64,000 bases of DNA from Coffea arabica (GCF_036785885.1 NC_092312.1:24632001-24696000), one strand, 5' to 3'; positions 37,540 through 50,281 are shown, counted from the first letter of the stretch. Numbers and translations are program-made. Notes: generated from the sequence alone by a model not told the origin.

Positions 37540-38240
37540 TGGGTCAATTCACTCAATTGTTGACCCAATTTTTCTAAAACACCTTCTTCTCCGTCCCTCC
37601 TCTTCTCTCTCTCTCTTCTTCTTCTTCTTCTTCTTCTTCTTCTTTTTTATCCATCCATCACCCCTTCCCCCCTCCATCTTCCTCTCCCTCTTAAATTTTC
37701 GTCTCTACTACCTCCCTTATTTTCTCTTTCCTCTTCCCTACCCCTACCTCTTCTGCTTAACTCTCGTTTTCCCCTTTGCTCCCCTTCCTCCTATTTAGTC
37801 TCGCGACTAGATGGGAAAAAAAGGGGAGAAGGAGGAGACACAGGGGTTGCGGAGAACAAGTAGGGAAAGGAAAAAGTAGGGAACATGGTGGAGGTGGAAA
37901 GAGGGGGGAGTGGGCGAGACTAGAGGAATTGGAGGCGAAAAAAGGGTGGCAGGTAAAGAGAAGGAGGGAGAAGAGAAAGAAGATGAGGGAAAGAAGAGGA
38001 GGTAGAGGCAGAAGGACAAAAAGTAGAAACGAAGAGTGAGAGAGGGCCAAGAACACTGGAACAGTGGTAGCGATGGTGAAAGTGGGAACAGTAGTGATAG
38101 AATAGAGAAATAATGACATAGTTTCGGGTATGAGAAATTAGAGTTTGGATGAAGAAAAATAGATAAAATTAGTGAATTAAGTGAAATATTGGGCTATTAT
38201 TAAGTGAATTGACATATTTGCCTTTAAATATCGACAAGAT
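37540..38240. repeat. Polypyrimidine/polypurine inverted low-complexity block
   Basis: A CT-rich half with a (CTT)n run near 37614-37645 is followed, after GTCTCGCGACTAGAT near 37800, by a GA-rich half. The two can fold back on each other. GGGTCAATTCACTCAATTG near 37542 and AGTGAATTGACA near 38203 may be its inverted ends. Long open frames here are composition artefacts. Confidence 0.5.
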
Positions 38241-38771
38241 GTTATTTTCATGACTTATTTCGACCAAAATTTGATTAAAAATGTGACTATAAATAAAACA
38301 AGAACGTTTTTTTATTTAATAAGAACCAAAATCACTCAATTTTTTTTTTGAAAGACTAAAATTTATCATCGATCATTGATATGTGAGGAAGGATTTGTGC
38401 AAAATTTTCATACATTTTCTAATATGTTTGGCTTTACCAGTTTTTTTAAATCCAAGAAAGAAAGTAATCTTATAGTAAAGCTGTGGTCCGGTATTCTTCC
38501 TTTTACAGTTTTTGTTTGCTTGAATATTCCTTTATGGAGTGGTTGAATCATTGTTGCTTGCCTTTTACTCCCTCAAGTCATCATAACCGACTTAAACATC
38601 CATGCATATAATAAAATGGAAAAAAAGATTAATAAAAGAAAAGGCACAACCACTCCAGCTTTGCTCGGGCACCACAAATATATACTACATATATTCCATG
38701 AAAAGTGAGAAAAGCTACTTATTTGCTCATTCTCAAGAGGCTCAACATCCCAAACCCAAAAAATCACAGCC

Positions 38772-39908
38772 ATGAATGCTCCCACGGGAGTGTGCAAAAG
38801 GCAAGACAGATCTAAAACTGATGACAACCATCAGACACACGATGAAGATCAGATGGCGCTGATTCCAGGCCTACCAAACCACCTTGCACATCTTTGCCTC
38901 TCAGCCCTTTGCCCTTCCCTCCTCAATTCAGTTTGCCAATCTTGGCGCCGGTTCATATATTCCCCAAGCTTCCCTCCATTCTTCTCCCTCTATGCCCTTC
39001 TTTCCTCAACTTCATCAACCTCGAACTCGGTTGAATTCTTCTGCTTCGACCCCATTTCATTAGCATGGGAATCTCTCCCCAGCCCACCGTCCAATCCACC
39101 CCTGAAGCTCCTCCACCGCCATTCATCTTTCATATCAAGAATCCTCCCGATTCAGTCCCTAACTGTTTCTGGTCGGTTAGTTCTCATTGCCGCGACTAAT
39201 GACAAGTTCCTTCCTGCCTTCCATCGTCCGTTAGGCTTCGACCCTCTATCGAACAAGTGGTTTTTCGGCCCTCCACTTCTCACCCCGCGCAGATGGTGCA
39301 TCACTGGCTCAGCTGATGGAGCAATCTACGTCGTAAGCGGCGTCGGATCGAACTACAGAGGGGATGTAGCAAGGTCTGTGGAGAAATGGGATATGAAGAA
39401 AAAGGAAACTGAATGGAATTGGCAACAAATGGCAGCACTGAAAGATGGGAGATACAGTAGAGAAGCTGTTGAAGCTGTCGGATACAATGGGAAGCTATGC
39501 ATTGTTAACGTTAAAGGGAATGCTATTAAAGAAGCTGCTGCTTACAATATCATGACGAATCAGTGGGAGGTGATGCCTGAGGGGATGCGTGGAGGATGGA
39601 ATGGACCAACTGCGACGGACGATGGAGGACTAATGTATGTGGTGGACGAGACAACCGGGGTTTTAAGCAGGTATACATCTGAGAGTGATCACTGGGAGGA
39701 GTTGATTGAATCGGAGTTTTTGAAAGGTGCTGATCAAATAGCTGCTGGAAGAGGAAGAGTTTGCGCAGTTTGCGCTGATGGTGCACGTATTGCTGTGGTG
39801 GATGTGGTGGATAAACCAGCAAGAATTTGGATAGTGAATCCCCCACCTAAGATGGAAGCTGTTGCTGTTCATATATTGCCAAGGATGATCCGACCAGATT
39901 ATGATTAG
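38772..39908 (+). CDS. F-box/kelch-repeat protein, SKIP25/KUF1 type
   Basis: An intronless gene encodes 378 residues. The F-box, about residues 29-66, includes LIPGLPNHLAHLCLSAL and SVCQSWRRFIYSPSF; it would bind SKP1 in an SCF ubiquitin ligase. Kelch-type blades follow, with PLGFDPLSNKWFFGPPL near 154-170, VSGVGSNYRGDVARSVEKWD near 189-208 and AYNIMTNQWEVMPEGMRGGW near 259-278, forming the substrate-binding propeller. The layout fits Arabidopsis SKIP25 and KUF1, the latter linked to karrikin signalling; assignment to one of them is from memory. A TATA-like AAATATATAC lies about 90 nt upstream of the ATG. The gene looks complete. Confidence 0.9.
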   Translation: MNAPTGVCKRQDRSKTDDNHQTHDEDQMALIPGLPNHLAHLCLSALCPSLLNSVCQSWRRFIYSPSFPPFFSLYALLSSTSSTSNSVEFFCFDPISLAWESLPSPPSNPPLKLLHRHSSFISRILPIQSLTVSGRLVLIAATNDKFLPAFHRPLGFDPLSNKWFFGPPLLTPRRWCITGSADGAIYVVSGVGSNYRGDVARSVEKWDMKKKETEWNWQQMAALKDGRYSREAVEAVGYNGKLCIVNVKGNAIKEAAAYNIMTNQWEVMPEGMRGGWNGPTATDDGGLMYVVDETTGVLSRYTSESDHWEELIESEFLKGADQIAAGRGRVCAVCADGARIAVVDVVDKPARIWIVNPPPKMEAVAVHILPRMIRPDYD

Positions 39909-42650
39909 ACTAATGTTGAAAAACTGGGCATTGATTAATCTGATTAGTAATTATGAAAGAAGATGAACAAGAAACAACATATATATATATACGACCAAAA
40001 AGAAAAAGAAAAAGAAAAAGAAAAAGAGTGTGTTTCGAGCTCATAATGTTTATCTAGTGCCCTTAACTGGTCGTAAAGGTTGTACCTCATGATCTTTCCC
40101 CTACAGAATTAGTGTGTTGTAATTCTGGGGAATTTTATAATGTATTACGTTAAATTTTACATAAATATGTATGTCATTTGTTTATTAATATTTCTTCAAT
40201 CTTGTGGTTTAGAAGGAACATCCAAATTAATCTGATGGACTAATTAACTTGAAGAGTAGCAATGCCCTCGCCACGGTGTTGGAGGTAATTATAGTAGTGT
40301 ATTCTGCTGTCTGAAATCCTGTACTAGAACTGTATGAAGAGCTTCAGGGAAAAATTTGTTTAATTTTCGGTTATCCTCATGACAAAAAGTTAGAAGAGTC
40401 ATGACTCAGATATTTTGTAATATCCTTCCATTTTTTTTGGAAAAAAATCAGGGAAATTTACCTTGGTTTTTAATCATCTTCATTGCCTACAGCAAAAGAA
40501 AAAAAAAACCCTTTTTTTCCGAGGTCAGAAAATCATCATCCTTCTTCAAAAAAAAAAGTTTGGAAAGATGAACTTGACCATCTTTTATGGACCCTTGCAT
40601 CGGAAGGAATATCTCTCTTTTGGACATGTATGCGTATCTTCAAACAGTATCATGTTCCTCAGTAGACATTCATTGGGTATATGGCATGATCATCATACTT
40701 CTGTTTCATGAGCAAGTGGGGGCAAAAGGTTTATGAAATAATTGATCAATTCAAGAAACATTTTCAATAAAGTAATCTTAGCTTGATTATGTGAATATCT
40801 CTGCAATAATAATAAAACCTCTGTAAATGTTAACTTTATCTGCGTTCAAATTTACCCTTATCTCTATTATTAATTAGCCGTTGTCTCTGTTATCAATTGA
40901 TACAAATCTTACTCAACCAAAATCACCTCCTTTCAATTCTCGCATTCTCCCTTAGTAACGATTTTTTTTTTTACTTCCAATTATACATATATCTGCATAA
41001 AACACTTTTTATTACATATTACATAAAATAGTTATATCCACTTGCACTGTTTTTGTGATTCTTTCAATTAAAAATATTTTTTGACAAGTTACACACGCAT
41101 CATCAAACGTGCTTGGATAGCTAGTTATGATAAATCCAGCCTGATAGTTAGCTCAAGCAAGCAACTTTGTTTGCGTCCCTGCCAACCTTTAAGCTGCTGG
41201 ATTAATGCCAAGCATCAACCCATCTCTTTCTGAAATCACAACATATTGTCTTCACAAATATGGTAATGTAACGTTCTAAAATCGAAACAAAAGGAGCAAA
41301 CTGTTCATACGAAGTTGCCCTCCATTTTCTGATCAACTCACCCACGTAAAATTATGTAAAGAAATTTGTCCTGCAAGAAAAGAAACACGAAAGAAAAGAC
41401 CAACAAATCTTGAAACTTCTTGAAGAATAACAAAAGTCAATTTGATGCTTGGACGGACTTTTGTTGATCTTCCAAAACGTAGATAACACGTTAGACCGCA
41501 TGAAAGGAATTGTAAAGATGCCAAGATGAAAACTTTTTTTTGTTGGGATGCGACAAGAAGAAGTGGTTAATAAAAAGCCAAGCTCAAATGCCTGAAACCT
41601 GAACCACTCCAACTCTAGCTTTTGACTCTTTTTCGCAATCCACCATTTATTTTATTCCCCTTCCTTGCTACTCCTACGTTCCTTCTCATATCAAAATTCA
41701 TACTATAAATTGTCGGACCAAATCTTGGTTGATTTAAGACCCAAATAATTTATAAAGAAATACTTTTGATACAAGTATTTTTAAATTATCAAAAGTTCGA
41801 CTCATTAAATCACAAAAAATTAGCTATCAAACATCTTTAAAGTACTTTTAGTACTTAAAAGCGCTTTTTTTTTTTTTTTTTTTTTGTAAATGCATAGCAA
41901 TGCTAACCGGGTCTTTAGAACCTCTTTGTCATTCTCAGTAGGCGTGATTTTGAGATGGAAGTAAGTAGAATTGAGAAAAAGAAACTAAATATTTTTTTCT
42001 ATAAGGTTTTTTTTTTAAAGATTAAAAGAAATCATGTTAGCCAAAAGCAAAAAAACAAGAATTGTACTTCAATCTTTATATGACGGTCCTTCATTTTTAG
42101 TGGGTTTGCAACTATGTCCATCATCAAAAGTTCTTTTTATTTAACCTACTTAGAATTCTATTTTTTTTTTAAATTTCTAGATAATACCTCCATATTTAAA
42201 CATTTTTATTGGACAATTTGGTAGCAATTTGAGTTCATTTATTTCTCAAATTATAGAAGATGTTCATTCTAACTTCTCAAACTAACTAGTAGTTTCCTTC
42301 TACAGCAACACCAAAAGAAAACAACCCTTTAAGTTCTCTCTTTTATGGCACTATATTTAGAAAATGCTTACATTGATGTCTTGTTTTCATCACAAGTGAT
42401 ATACATCATATCTTATTCGACAGATTGCTGGCTTATGCAGTTTTAGACGTCACCACATACGAAATTTATTAACACATATGTACTAAGTGTGTAGGGGTGT
42501 TGCCGAGACCGTTCTTTTTTTCCTGATGTGGCAAAATATTATTGGACAATTTGTGGTCGTCCTTGCATGTATTTGTGCAAAAAAAAAAAAAAATCCAAAA
42601 TGCTGAGACCGTTGTCTTTGTAAATGAATGATACATTTATTGTCTTCATT
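39909..42650. other. Long intergenic stretch without a supported gene
   Basis: 39909-40150 should be the F-box gene 3' UTR, with an (AAAAAG)n run near 39998-40028. 41700-41920 has MITE-like sequence with a long T run. Other open frames are short and resemble nothing known. Confidence 0.4.
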
Positions 42651-43529
42651 TTGGTGGTATACGATTGGACCACTTTACCATTTCTGTTCCGCCTTTTCCC
42701 ATCTGTATTGGGAAGTGATTGTCATCATTGCAATAACTCAGTTTAGTTGACTATCAGGACAAATGTATTCCAGTTTTGCCCTCCCATTATATTTTTCTTA
42801 CCAGCCACAACGAATTGGTTTGCACTTGTCAAGAGGTCAATTTTTATTTACACTTGGGTCAAAACCATCATTCCTTCACTGTCGACGGCTATTGAAAGAA
42901 GGACTCTGGCAATTTCTTTTGTTCTGTCCAACCCACCGCAATTTCTTTGTTCTGCCCAAGCCACCGCTGCCGGTAAAGCTATGGATTGTTGCTGGGATTT
43001 TCTACTTATGCTAATGGTTAGTGATATCTTAAGTTTTTGCAGTCCTTTTTTGTATCATTCCTTTTTTGTTTTCTTCGGTTCTTACTTTCTCTTTTATTGC
43101 TCTATTCCTCCGAAGCTTCTTCTTCATTTTGCTCTCCTTCATAAAGATTGGTCAGGTAAGCTTTTCCTTTTACTGAACTATTCCTTCTATAATGCTGTTT
43201 ATTCCGATATGTTTTTTGCTTGGTCATTCGTAGACTAACTCAGTCGTATTTACTTTGTTTATGGGTGTTTTGTATTTTGTCGTTGCGTTAAGGTAAGCCT
43301 ATTTTTAATTTTGTGTGTTCTTTGATTCTTTTTTCTACCTTTTAATTGTCCATTATTTGTTCTTATTTATGTTTTGCGTTTTTCCTCTGTTTCCTCTTCA
43401 CCTTTTGTATGCACCTTTCTTCGTCAGTGGTTGCTGTAAGGAACTTTCTTTCTTCGTCATCTTCTTTTATATCTGCAGCTTGTATTGTTTCACGTTAGCT
43501 GATCATTCTTTTTTTTTTTTTTTTTTTTT

Positions 43530-43730
43530 TAGATTTTTGTTAGGGCTAAGTGGTGGAGGCAGTTTAGTACGGGATGGACATGGTCGATTCATCTTCGGGT
43601 ACTCATGCTTCTTTGGCAATTTGACAAGCTTGGAGCAGGATGGGATGAATATTGTGATTACTAACGAACATCACATGCTACTGCTTCGACATATTGGGAA
43701 TTTATTCTTTGATGTTATTAATTTTTGTGA
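43530..43730 (+). pseudogene. RNase H-like domain fragment, LINE-type
   Basis: The frame reads GLSGGGSLVRDGHGRFIFGY followed by SCFFGNLTSLEQDGM, the opening strands of the plant RNase H-like domain. A long T run precedes it and no reverse transcriptase is present. It lies inside the probable Helitron and is broken. Confidence 0.55.
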
Positions 43731-43889
43731 ATTGCAACAACAAGTTAATCTCAGCTGGACAGTCCCCCTAACAAACCTTCATCTTCAGCAAGATTGTATA
43801 CATTCATAATACATCTTTATCCTTTTCATTTCATACTAATGTTTCAATCCTACATTATTTATTCCAACAAAAATATTTCTTATGTGCAG

Positions 43890-44364
43890 CTCGTGCCGAT
43901 CTACCAATTCATGAAGAAATAGTGACATCTTCACTTCAACCTCATTTCTCACAAGACTCGTCCACTTCAGTATGCTTCTATCAAAGCTTTCACTCAGCCG
44001 ACCCGTATACATTGGTAAAAAATCCTTATCGTATCTTCCCTTATCATATTTTCCTTAAAATTATTCCCTACCTAACTTATTTCCTTCAACTCAGCTCCCT
44101 AACTTTTACTTTTTGAATCAGAAAATCCCACGATTTGTTGACTACTTTCTCAATGAACAAAAAACTCCATTTATAGCTCTCAAAACTGGAGATAACATAA
44201 CAGAAATTGGAATGAAAGGCAAGCGGCTAAAAAAAAATTGGAAAGCTTCCATTCTTCAACATCAACTCCAACACAATGACGTCCTTATTTTCATTCCAAA
44301 ATCGAAGACCGTCTTTACTGTTTTAATATTTGACAGCAATGGAGATGAAAAAAATTTCCCTTGA
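43890..44364 (+). pseudogene. B3-domain-like gene fragment, two exons
   Basis: Exon 43890-44014 follows a TGTGCAG acceptor and ends at a GT donor. Exon 44122-44364 follows GAATCAG and runs to a TGA, and the phases agree. The joined product ends in a B3-like domain: SVCFYQSFHSADPYTL, then KIPRFVDYFLNEQ, KGKRLKKNWKASI and LQHNDVLIFIPKSKT. B3 domains bind DNA in plant transcription factors such as the REM group. I see no convincing upstream exons with a start codon, and the piece lies inside a probable Helitron, so I call it a captured fragment. A real gene with unseen 5' exons remains possible. Confidence 0.5.
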
Positions 44365-45356
44365 TACCCTGTATTTCATATCCATTACTATAATTAGCCA
44401 GTTTATTATTATAATTAGTCATTAACTTTTTGTATCTGTAACATTATTCATAAATTATGTTATCCTTATTTATTAATGCTTTGTGACTAATCAATAAACA
44501 TGGTTTCATAGCTAAAAATACTAAAAAAAAAAAAAAGATAAAAATCAATTATAAATTAACCGTGTTAAGAAGGTATTCAATTGGTGATGGCATGCTTTCA
44601 AACGGGAAATTACCCAAAGCTAACCTACTCAAGATTGTGGTCTTATTCTACCTCCGTTCTCCACCGCCGTTCTCCACCGTTCGCATCTTTTCTTTTTAGT
44701 TCCACTTGGGAATAATAAAAAGAAGAAGTCCCTTCTGCAGGGGCAACTAGCTCTATTGGAAGAGTGACTTGAGAGAATATTCATTCGTTGGTAGTTGAAA
44801 AGGCAAACTCAAGTAATAACTTCATATATAACCGTCATTTAGTTTACCAAAAAATTTATTTATTCAAAAGCAAAAAATTTGCCGCAATATATTTTACCAT
44901 TATCCAGCATTTCATATCCAATTTATCAAATCATCACCTTCTACCTTATAAATAAAAATTTAGATATAAATGAAATAAATATCAACAACTAACAAACCAT
45001 TTCTACCGCTTTTCCATTTATAACTTTTAATGCTTGGACCATTCTAACACTTGTCAGCTATGATATACACCACTCTCCTACATTTACTCCTTTCTTGCTT
45101 TTACTTTTCATTATATGATTTCAGCTTATTTCACTTCCACACTCAACTCTCACCTTAATAATTTCATATTTATCCTAATCCAAACTCAACAACCTATACA
45201 GTTTACATGTTTCTTCTTCGGGGCATAATTGCATTGATCCACCGCGCGTAGCGCGGTCACACCCTCCTAGTAGCAAACTACGTACCAAAAAGTATTGAAG
45301 TTAGAATAAAAAAAAAAATTTTTTTAAATTTTTGTTTGGGTGCACATGACAAGGAC

Positions 45357-46380
45357 TCAATACAATTATGTTTTATATGGTTCTGTTCAGTCGTTGTATA
45401 TATTTAAATTTTTTGTGTATAAATACATCATAATATTATAGTAAATATTTTATTTATATCTATCTCAAATATAATTATATACCAAATAATATAAAAAAAT
45501 ATAATAACCAACGTGCTAGGTTTCAACCGCCCCTAAGACAACAGTATGGAAATCCAATGGGCTGAACCAGTATCCTCAGCTGACTCAAATATCAAGTTAA
45601 CATCGGAAAGATCAAAATCAAGCACAATGCTACAGCGCCTATAGTTATGGTAACGATATTAGGAAAATCTACAATAGTAGGTTTCTATTACCTTTAGTGA
45701 CAGATCAAATTTTTTAGCGACTTTTTAAATATTATATTAAACTAATTAATATTAACTTTAGTAACTTTTTAATTAAAACTAGTAAGTATATGCCTGAAAG
45801 ATAAGTTTTAGTCAGAAATAGAAATTTACACTTTGAGTAATTTAACTTACTTATTATTTGACAAAATTTACTTTTGTTTAAATTAAACTTACTAATACTA
45901 AAAGTAAAAAATTTTCATATTTAAGTAAAAAATCACCTTATCACTTATCTCTGGAATTCTGAACCGTTTCAAATTTTAACAAAGAATTCTATCACAATCA
46001 CAACACTTTTGAATTCAAAACAACAAAAAAGCCTATCTTTTTTTTATCAATACAATTATGTTTTGTATGGTTCTGTTCAGTTGTTGTATATATTTAAATT
46101 TTTTGTGCATAAATACATCATAATATTATATTAAATATTTTATTTATATCTATCTCAAATATAATAATAAAATATAATTATACACCAAATAATGTAAAAA
46201 ATATAATAACCAACGTGGTAGGTTTCAACAGCCCCTACCACAACAGTACGGAAATCCACTGGGCTGAACCAGACTTTAGCCGAATGACAAAAAAGCAATG
46301 AATGGAGGAAGGTGCTTTTCTCTATCCAGTATCCTCAGCTGACTCAAATATCAAGTTAACATCGGAAAGATCAAAATCAA
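45357..46380. repeat. Direct repeat pair, about 690 bp apart
   Basis: 45357-45621 and 46047-46380 match closely from TCAATACAATTATGTTTT to GGAAAGATCAAAATCA. The second copy has about 57 bp that the first lacks, between two CCA triplets, which suggests a microhomology deletion in the first. The DNA between the copies is unrelated. Confidence 0.8.
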
Positions 46381-47066
46381 AACAAACAAGAAGTGATACA
46401 GGTGTCAGTTTCTACTCGGCCCTCCACTAGACACCTTACAAGTTACAACTAGCCTGTCCGGATTCGGGTTGAGATATAATTTCATTGTCCGGATCCAGAT
46501 TATGCTCGTTTATTCTAATAAAGAAGTGGGTCGAATACGAAATATAGGATTTCAATCTGTATCTGATCTGACTTCGTTTAAATAGATTAATAATTATAAA
46601 ATATAGATACTTCTTAATACAATAATACTTCTTTTTCCAAATTACCAAACCCTAATATTCCATATAAAATGCATAATTTTGTCGAGTTTTATTTTTGTCA
46701 GATAGACCCGAGACCCCACTCGGGACCAGTCGGATCCGGTTCCAAGATTATAAGTATATGACTCGTTGAGTAGACGGTTCGAATCCAAAACGGGTAAATT
46801 ATAACGGGTTCAAATTCGGAATGTTCAATTTCGATCCGGACTTAAACCGCCTACTTATAACTCACATTTTGGCGCTCGATTGTATTGATCACTCATCTCC
46901 TAACATTTCAGTTTTCTTTGATTGCAAGTGAGGTGTATGTTTGAGGAATATAGGTTTTTTTTTTCTATTTAGGCAATTATATTTTCTATCAATTGTATTC
47001 ATTATGGCATTCGGGGAAAGATATAAAACTTGTGAACCTTTAGAAGAATTTGCAAATTTCACCTAG
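46381..47066. other. No gene; GGGTTCGAATCC-rich decayed repeat
   Basis: 46440-46860 has repeated TCCGGAT, GGGTTC and GATCCG motifs on both strands around an AT-rich centre, like a decayed transposon, but the ends could not be fixed. Confidence 0.4.
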
Positions 47067-47832
47067 GGCCTGTTTGGGACCTGAGTTTTTTACCAAGTTT
47101 GTTAGTTACTAGTTTTTTAACAACTTTAACTTTCTCTCCCACCCCAATCCACTATATCTTCATCGTCGGCTACCACCTCAGCAGCTGCTTCCGGCGCCGG
47201 CCTTCCTTTTTTTTTTTTTGCCTTTCTCTCTCTCCCCCTCTCCTACCCTCCCCCTTTGACCGATCTGCGACCCCTCTCTTTTCTTTTTTCTTTTTTTTTT
47301 CTCTCTCTCCCCCTCTCCTTCCCTCCCCTCTCCCCCTCTCCTCCCCCTCCCCTCCCCGGCCACCCTCCCCCTTCCCCTAGCTGCAATTTGGTCATGCGAC
47401 CAGATCGCATCGGCGATTTGGTCACGCGACCAAAATGGGGGAGAGGGAGATGGAGAAGAGAGGGAGAGAAAAAGGAAAAAAAAAAACCATGGCTGCTGGT
47501 TCTCTGGCTTCGGGAGGGAGAGGGAGAGGGGGAGGGTGAAGGGGAGTAGAGGGGGAGAGGGGAGCAGAGAGGGAGAGGGACAAGAGGGGAAGAGAAAAAG
47601 GAAAAAAAAAATTTGGACCATGGCTGCTGGTTCTTCAACGCCAGAGGCAGAGGTGGCGGGGGAGGGAAGGGGGAGGGGGAAAGAAGAAGAACAAGAAGAG
47701 AGGAAAGAAAGAAAAAAAGAAAAGGAAAAAAAAGGTTTTCATCTTAAAAAATTTTTCCAAAAACTTCTACAGTGCATTACAGTAAAGTTTTAGACAAATT
47801 TCCAAAAAACTCAAGTGTCAAATGGGGCTCTA
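47067..47832. mobile_element. Foldback-like element with CT-rich and GA-rich halves
   Basis: The left end GGCCTGTTTGGGACCTGAGT is matched by the reversed right end GAGCCCCATTTGACACTTGA, about 40 bp of imperfect inverted repeat. Inside, about 250 bp of CT-rich DNA is followed by about 300 bp of GA-rich DNA, centred on GATTTGGTCACGCGACCAAA near 47415-47434. CCATGGCTGCTGGTTCT occurs twice in the right half. Clear target duplications are absent. Long open frames are artefacts of composition. Confidence 0.6.
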
Positions 47833-48821
47833 TCGCTCTAGTTTGACAAGATATACAGGGAGTTCAAACGTCATCTAGTACATCACAAGGAAGCATAATG
47901 CTTCCTTGTTTTTAAAAAATCTCAGATAGTGCAATAGTGCACTTATCTAGTTTGGAATTTCATTCCCTAACCCCATATACAAGTTCCTTTGGACTCCTTT
48001 CCTCCATTGTGTAGAATCAATCCGCTTGCACTTGTCTAGTTTAGAGGATCACCTCCCAATCTCCGTACAAATCCCATTGGGCTCCTCTTCCCCATGGTGT
48101 AGGATTGGTGCAGGATTAGTGTAGAAGCAGTGTAGAATGTTACTGTTGTCCTAAAAAAAAAAAAAAGATATACTGTAAGGTAGAATTAAAACTGTCGGGC
48201 CGAAGTAGCAAAGTATGCTTAAAAATCTACTGCATATATTGATAAACCACTGCTAAAAGGACGCACATTAGGCCAGTTTATGATCTGGCCTAGTGAATCC
48301 ATAATATTGGGTCATCTCTATGGATAGCCGCCTAAAAATGCAATACGTACTCGTTTCCATGCACAAACTTTTGTGGACTTACGAGGTACGGGCTGTAGTG
48401 CAAAATCAACACCTTTTTTGGGTTTTCTACCAAAGAAAAAAAAGAAAAAGAAGAAAAATGCCCGTTAGCTTTTACAATGCGCCTTAGATAATAGATAGTA
48501 GATGAAAAGTGAAAATTTCCAGTGGTAAAGAAACAACCCATGCGCTTATTAATTTTGCTCACAAGACAGTAATTCACAACAGCTAGAATTTCATCAGTTG
48601 TGTGGTTTTTATTGACTATTCGGTCATCTAAAACAATTTTTAAACATTTTCTCTTCAATGTTTCACCAGCTAGCAATTGTTAGAAAAGGGGAAAAAAATG
48701 GGGGTTTAAGACTGAAAAACAAAAGCTGTAAAACTCATCTTGCAACAATAGTTATATTTGTTAATTTTCTCTCCAAGTATGTGCTTCTATATGGATAAGA
48801 CATGGACTTGCATATAAAGAA
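47833..48821. other. No supported gene
   Basis: Contains the palindrome AAGGAAGCATAATGCTTCCTT in two halves around 47889-47909 and short repeats about CTAGTTTGGAAT and CTAGTTTAGAGG. The minus-strand frame at 48332-48676 resembles nothing known. Confidence 0.4.
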
Positions 48822-49874
48822 GGGGTAATTTTAGAAATAGCTGGACTTGGAAAAATATCACCTGCCTCCCTAATATTTAATTTTTTGTAACATTATCAGC
48901 TTACTTTAAAATATATTGTTGAAAAACTCATTCGCGGGTAGAGAATATATTTTCATTCCAATATTACCCTTTTCCAGTAAACCATTTTAGTTTCATAAGA
49001 AATCTAATTAGTCCCTTTACTTTTGAAATTAACTCTGTTGATATAATTTTTTAATTAGGAAGTACATGGGTTAACAAGGTTTAAAGATCTATTAATAATT
49101 TTTGTGTTGTTAGTCCACACAAGAAATATAGTGAAATTTTGGGATTCTAAATAATTTAGAAAATCCATAAAGTTATCTGAGAATTTTACAATGAAAAAAA
49201 ATAACATTTTGCACTTTAAAAGCACCTCATATAAGTTTCTAAATATATATTTAAGAAATTATATTTTTCAAGCCATTGATCTAGGCAAACAATAGGAAAT
49301 TCAAAAAACTTTTGCGTAATTTATAAACCTTTAAATTCATTCGCAAGCATCTTTTGAATTAAAAAATAAAATTTGCCATTGAAAAACCCTCAAATGATTA
49401 TGTAATCATAAATATTTCATTTTTTTTCTAGTTTTCAAGTCATCAATCTAAACAAGAAATTTAGAAAATTTTAAAAATTGTCAAAATTTGAAAAAATTCC
49501 TCAAATAGATTGAAAACACTTCACAATAAAGGAATAGTCTTTTTGGCTTGAAAACACATTGAATATATTTCTAAAACAAATTTTTTAATGTCAAAATACC
49601 TATTGTTATATTGTGTTTATAAAAATTACACATTTATACAATTTGTCCTTATTTTCAACTTTCTATTACATATATTCAATTTTGAAAAAAAAAAATTAGG
49701 ACAATAAAGGGCATTTTTGGAATGAAAACATCCATTCTATTCAATAATGAGTTTTTAAATAATATATTTTGAAATTGGTTGACAATGTTACAAAAAGTTA
49801 AAAGTAGGGCGGCAAGTGATTTTTGCTAAGTAAAATTGTCACAAACCTCAGGGGTGATTTCTGAAATTATCCCC
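48822..49874. mobile_element. Non-autonomous Mutator-like element
   Basis: The 1053-bp element begins GGGGTAATTTTAGAAAT and its other end, reversed, begins GGGGATAATTTCAGAAAT. Flanks share ATAAAGAA (48814-48821 and 49875-49882). It is AT-rich, non-coding and related to the elements at 33106 and 58108. Confidence 0.7.
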
Positions 49875-49882
49875 ATAAAGAA

Positions 49883-50224
49883 TTCTAGTACACTCAATTG
49901 GTCAATTGTATTTTGGTTAATTATCTCTTGGGTTTTTCAAGTTTGATCTTTTAACTCGATTAGGACGGCCCTGCCTCTTGTTAAATCAAAGGCCACAACA
50001 ACAAATCTTCCCCAGCAATGTCCAGTAGCTTCCCAATTTCAGCAAATTTGACACAGAAACTATGGTCCGGCTAAAGCACCGACTCCTTCCAGAAAAGTTA
50101 TTCAGACATGTTAAAACACAATTTGTTTTAATCAGCTTTCATGGTAGAAATATCCAAGCGCAACTATTTTAATTTGTTAATGACTGTATCCATTTACAAA
50201 ACTATGGAACAACTGAGAACACAC

Positions 50225-50281
<57 letters not shown>

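Larger units (their letters stand above)
42700..45270 (+). mobile_element. Probable non-autonomous Helitron, 3' end defined
   Basis: The right end has all Helitron 3' features: a 7-bp stem hairpin (ACCGCGC, loop GTA, GCGCGGT) at 45241-45257, then 13 nt ending CTAG at 45270, followed by host T at 45271. Helitrons insert between A and T without target duplication. The 5' end, TC after an A, is not settled; it probably lies near 42.65-42.78 kb. Inside are an RNase H-like fragment and a two-exon B3-domain piece, which fits the family habit of carrying gene fragments. No Rep/helicase is encoded. Confidence 0.7.

Noticed and set aside
37442-38119. Several long frames on both strands
   Set aside because: They are Ser/Leu/Phe or Arg/Lys/Glu runs produced by the polypyrimidine/polypurine block.
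42747-43809. Two 160-codon frames rich in Phe and Leu
   Set aside because: They are T-rich composition artefacts, apart from the short RNase H-like part listed separately.
47178-47793. Overlapping frames of 85-147 codons
   Set aside because: Low-complexity CT/GA repeat inside a foldback-like element.
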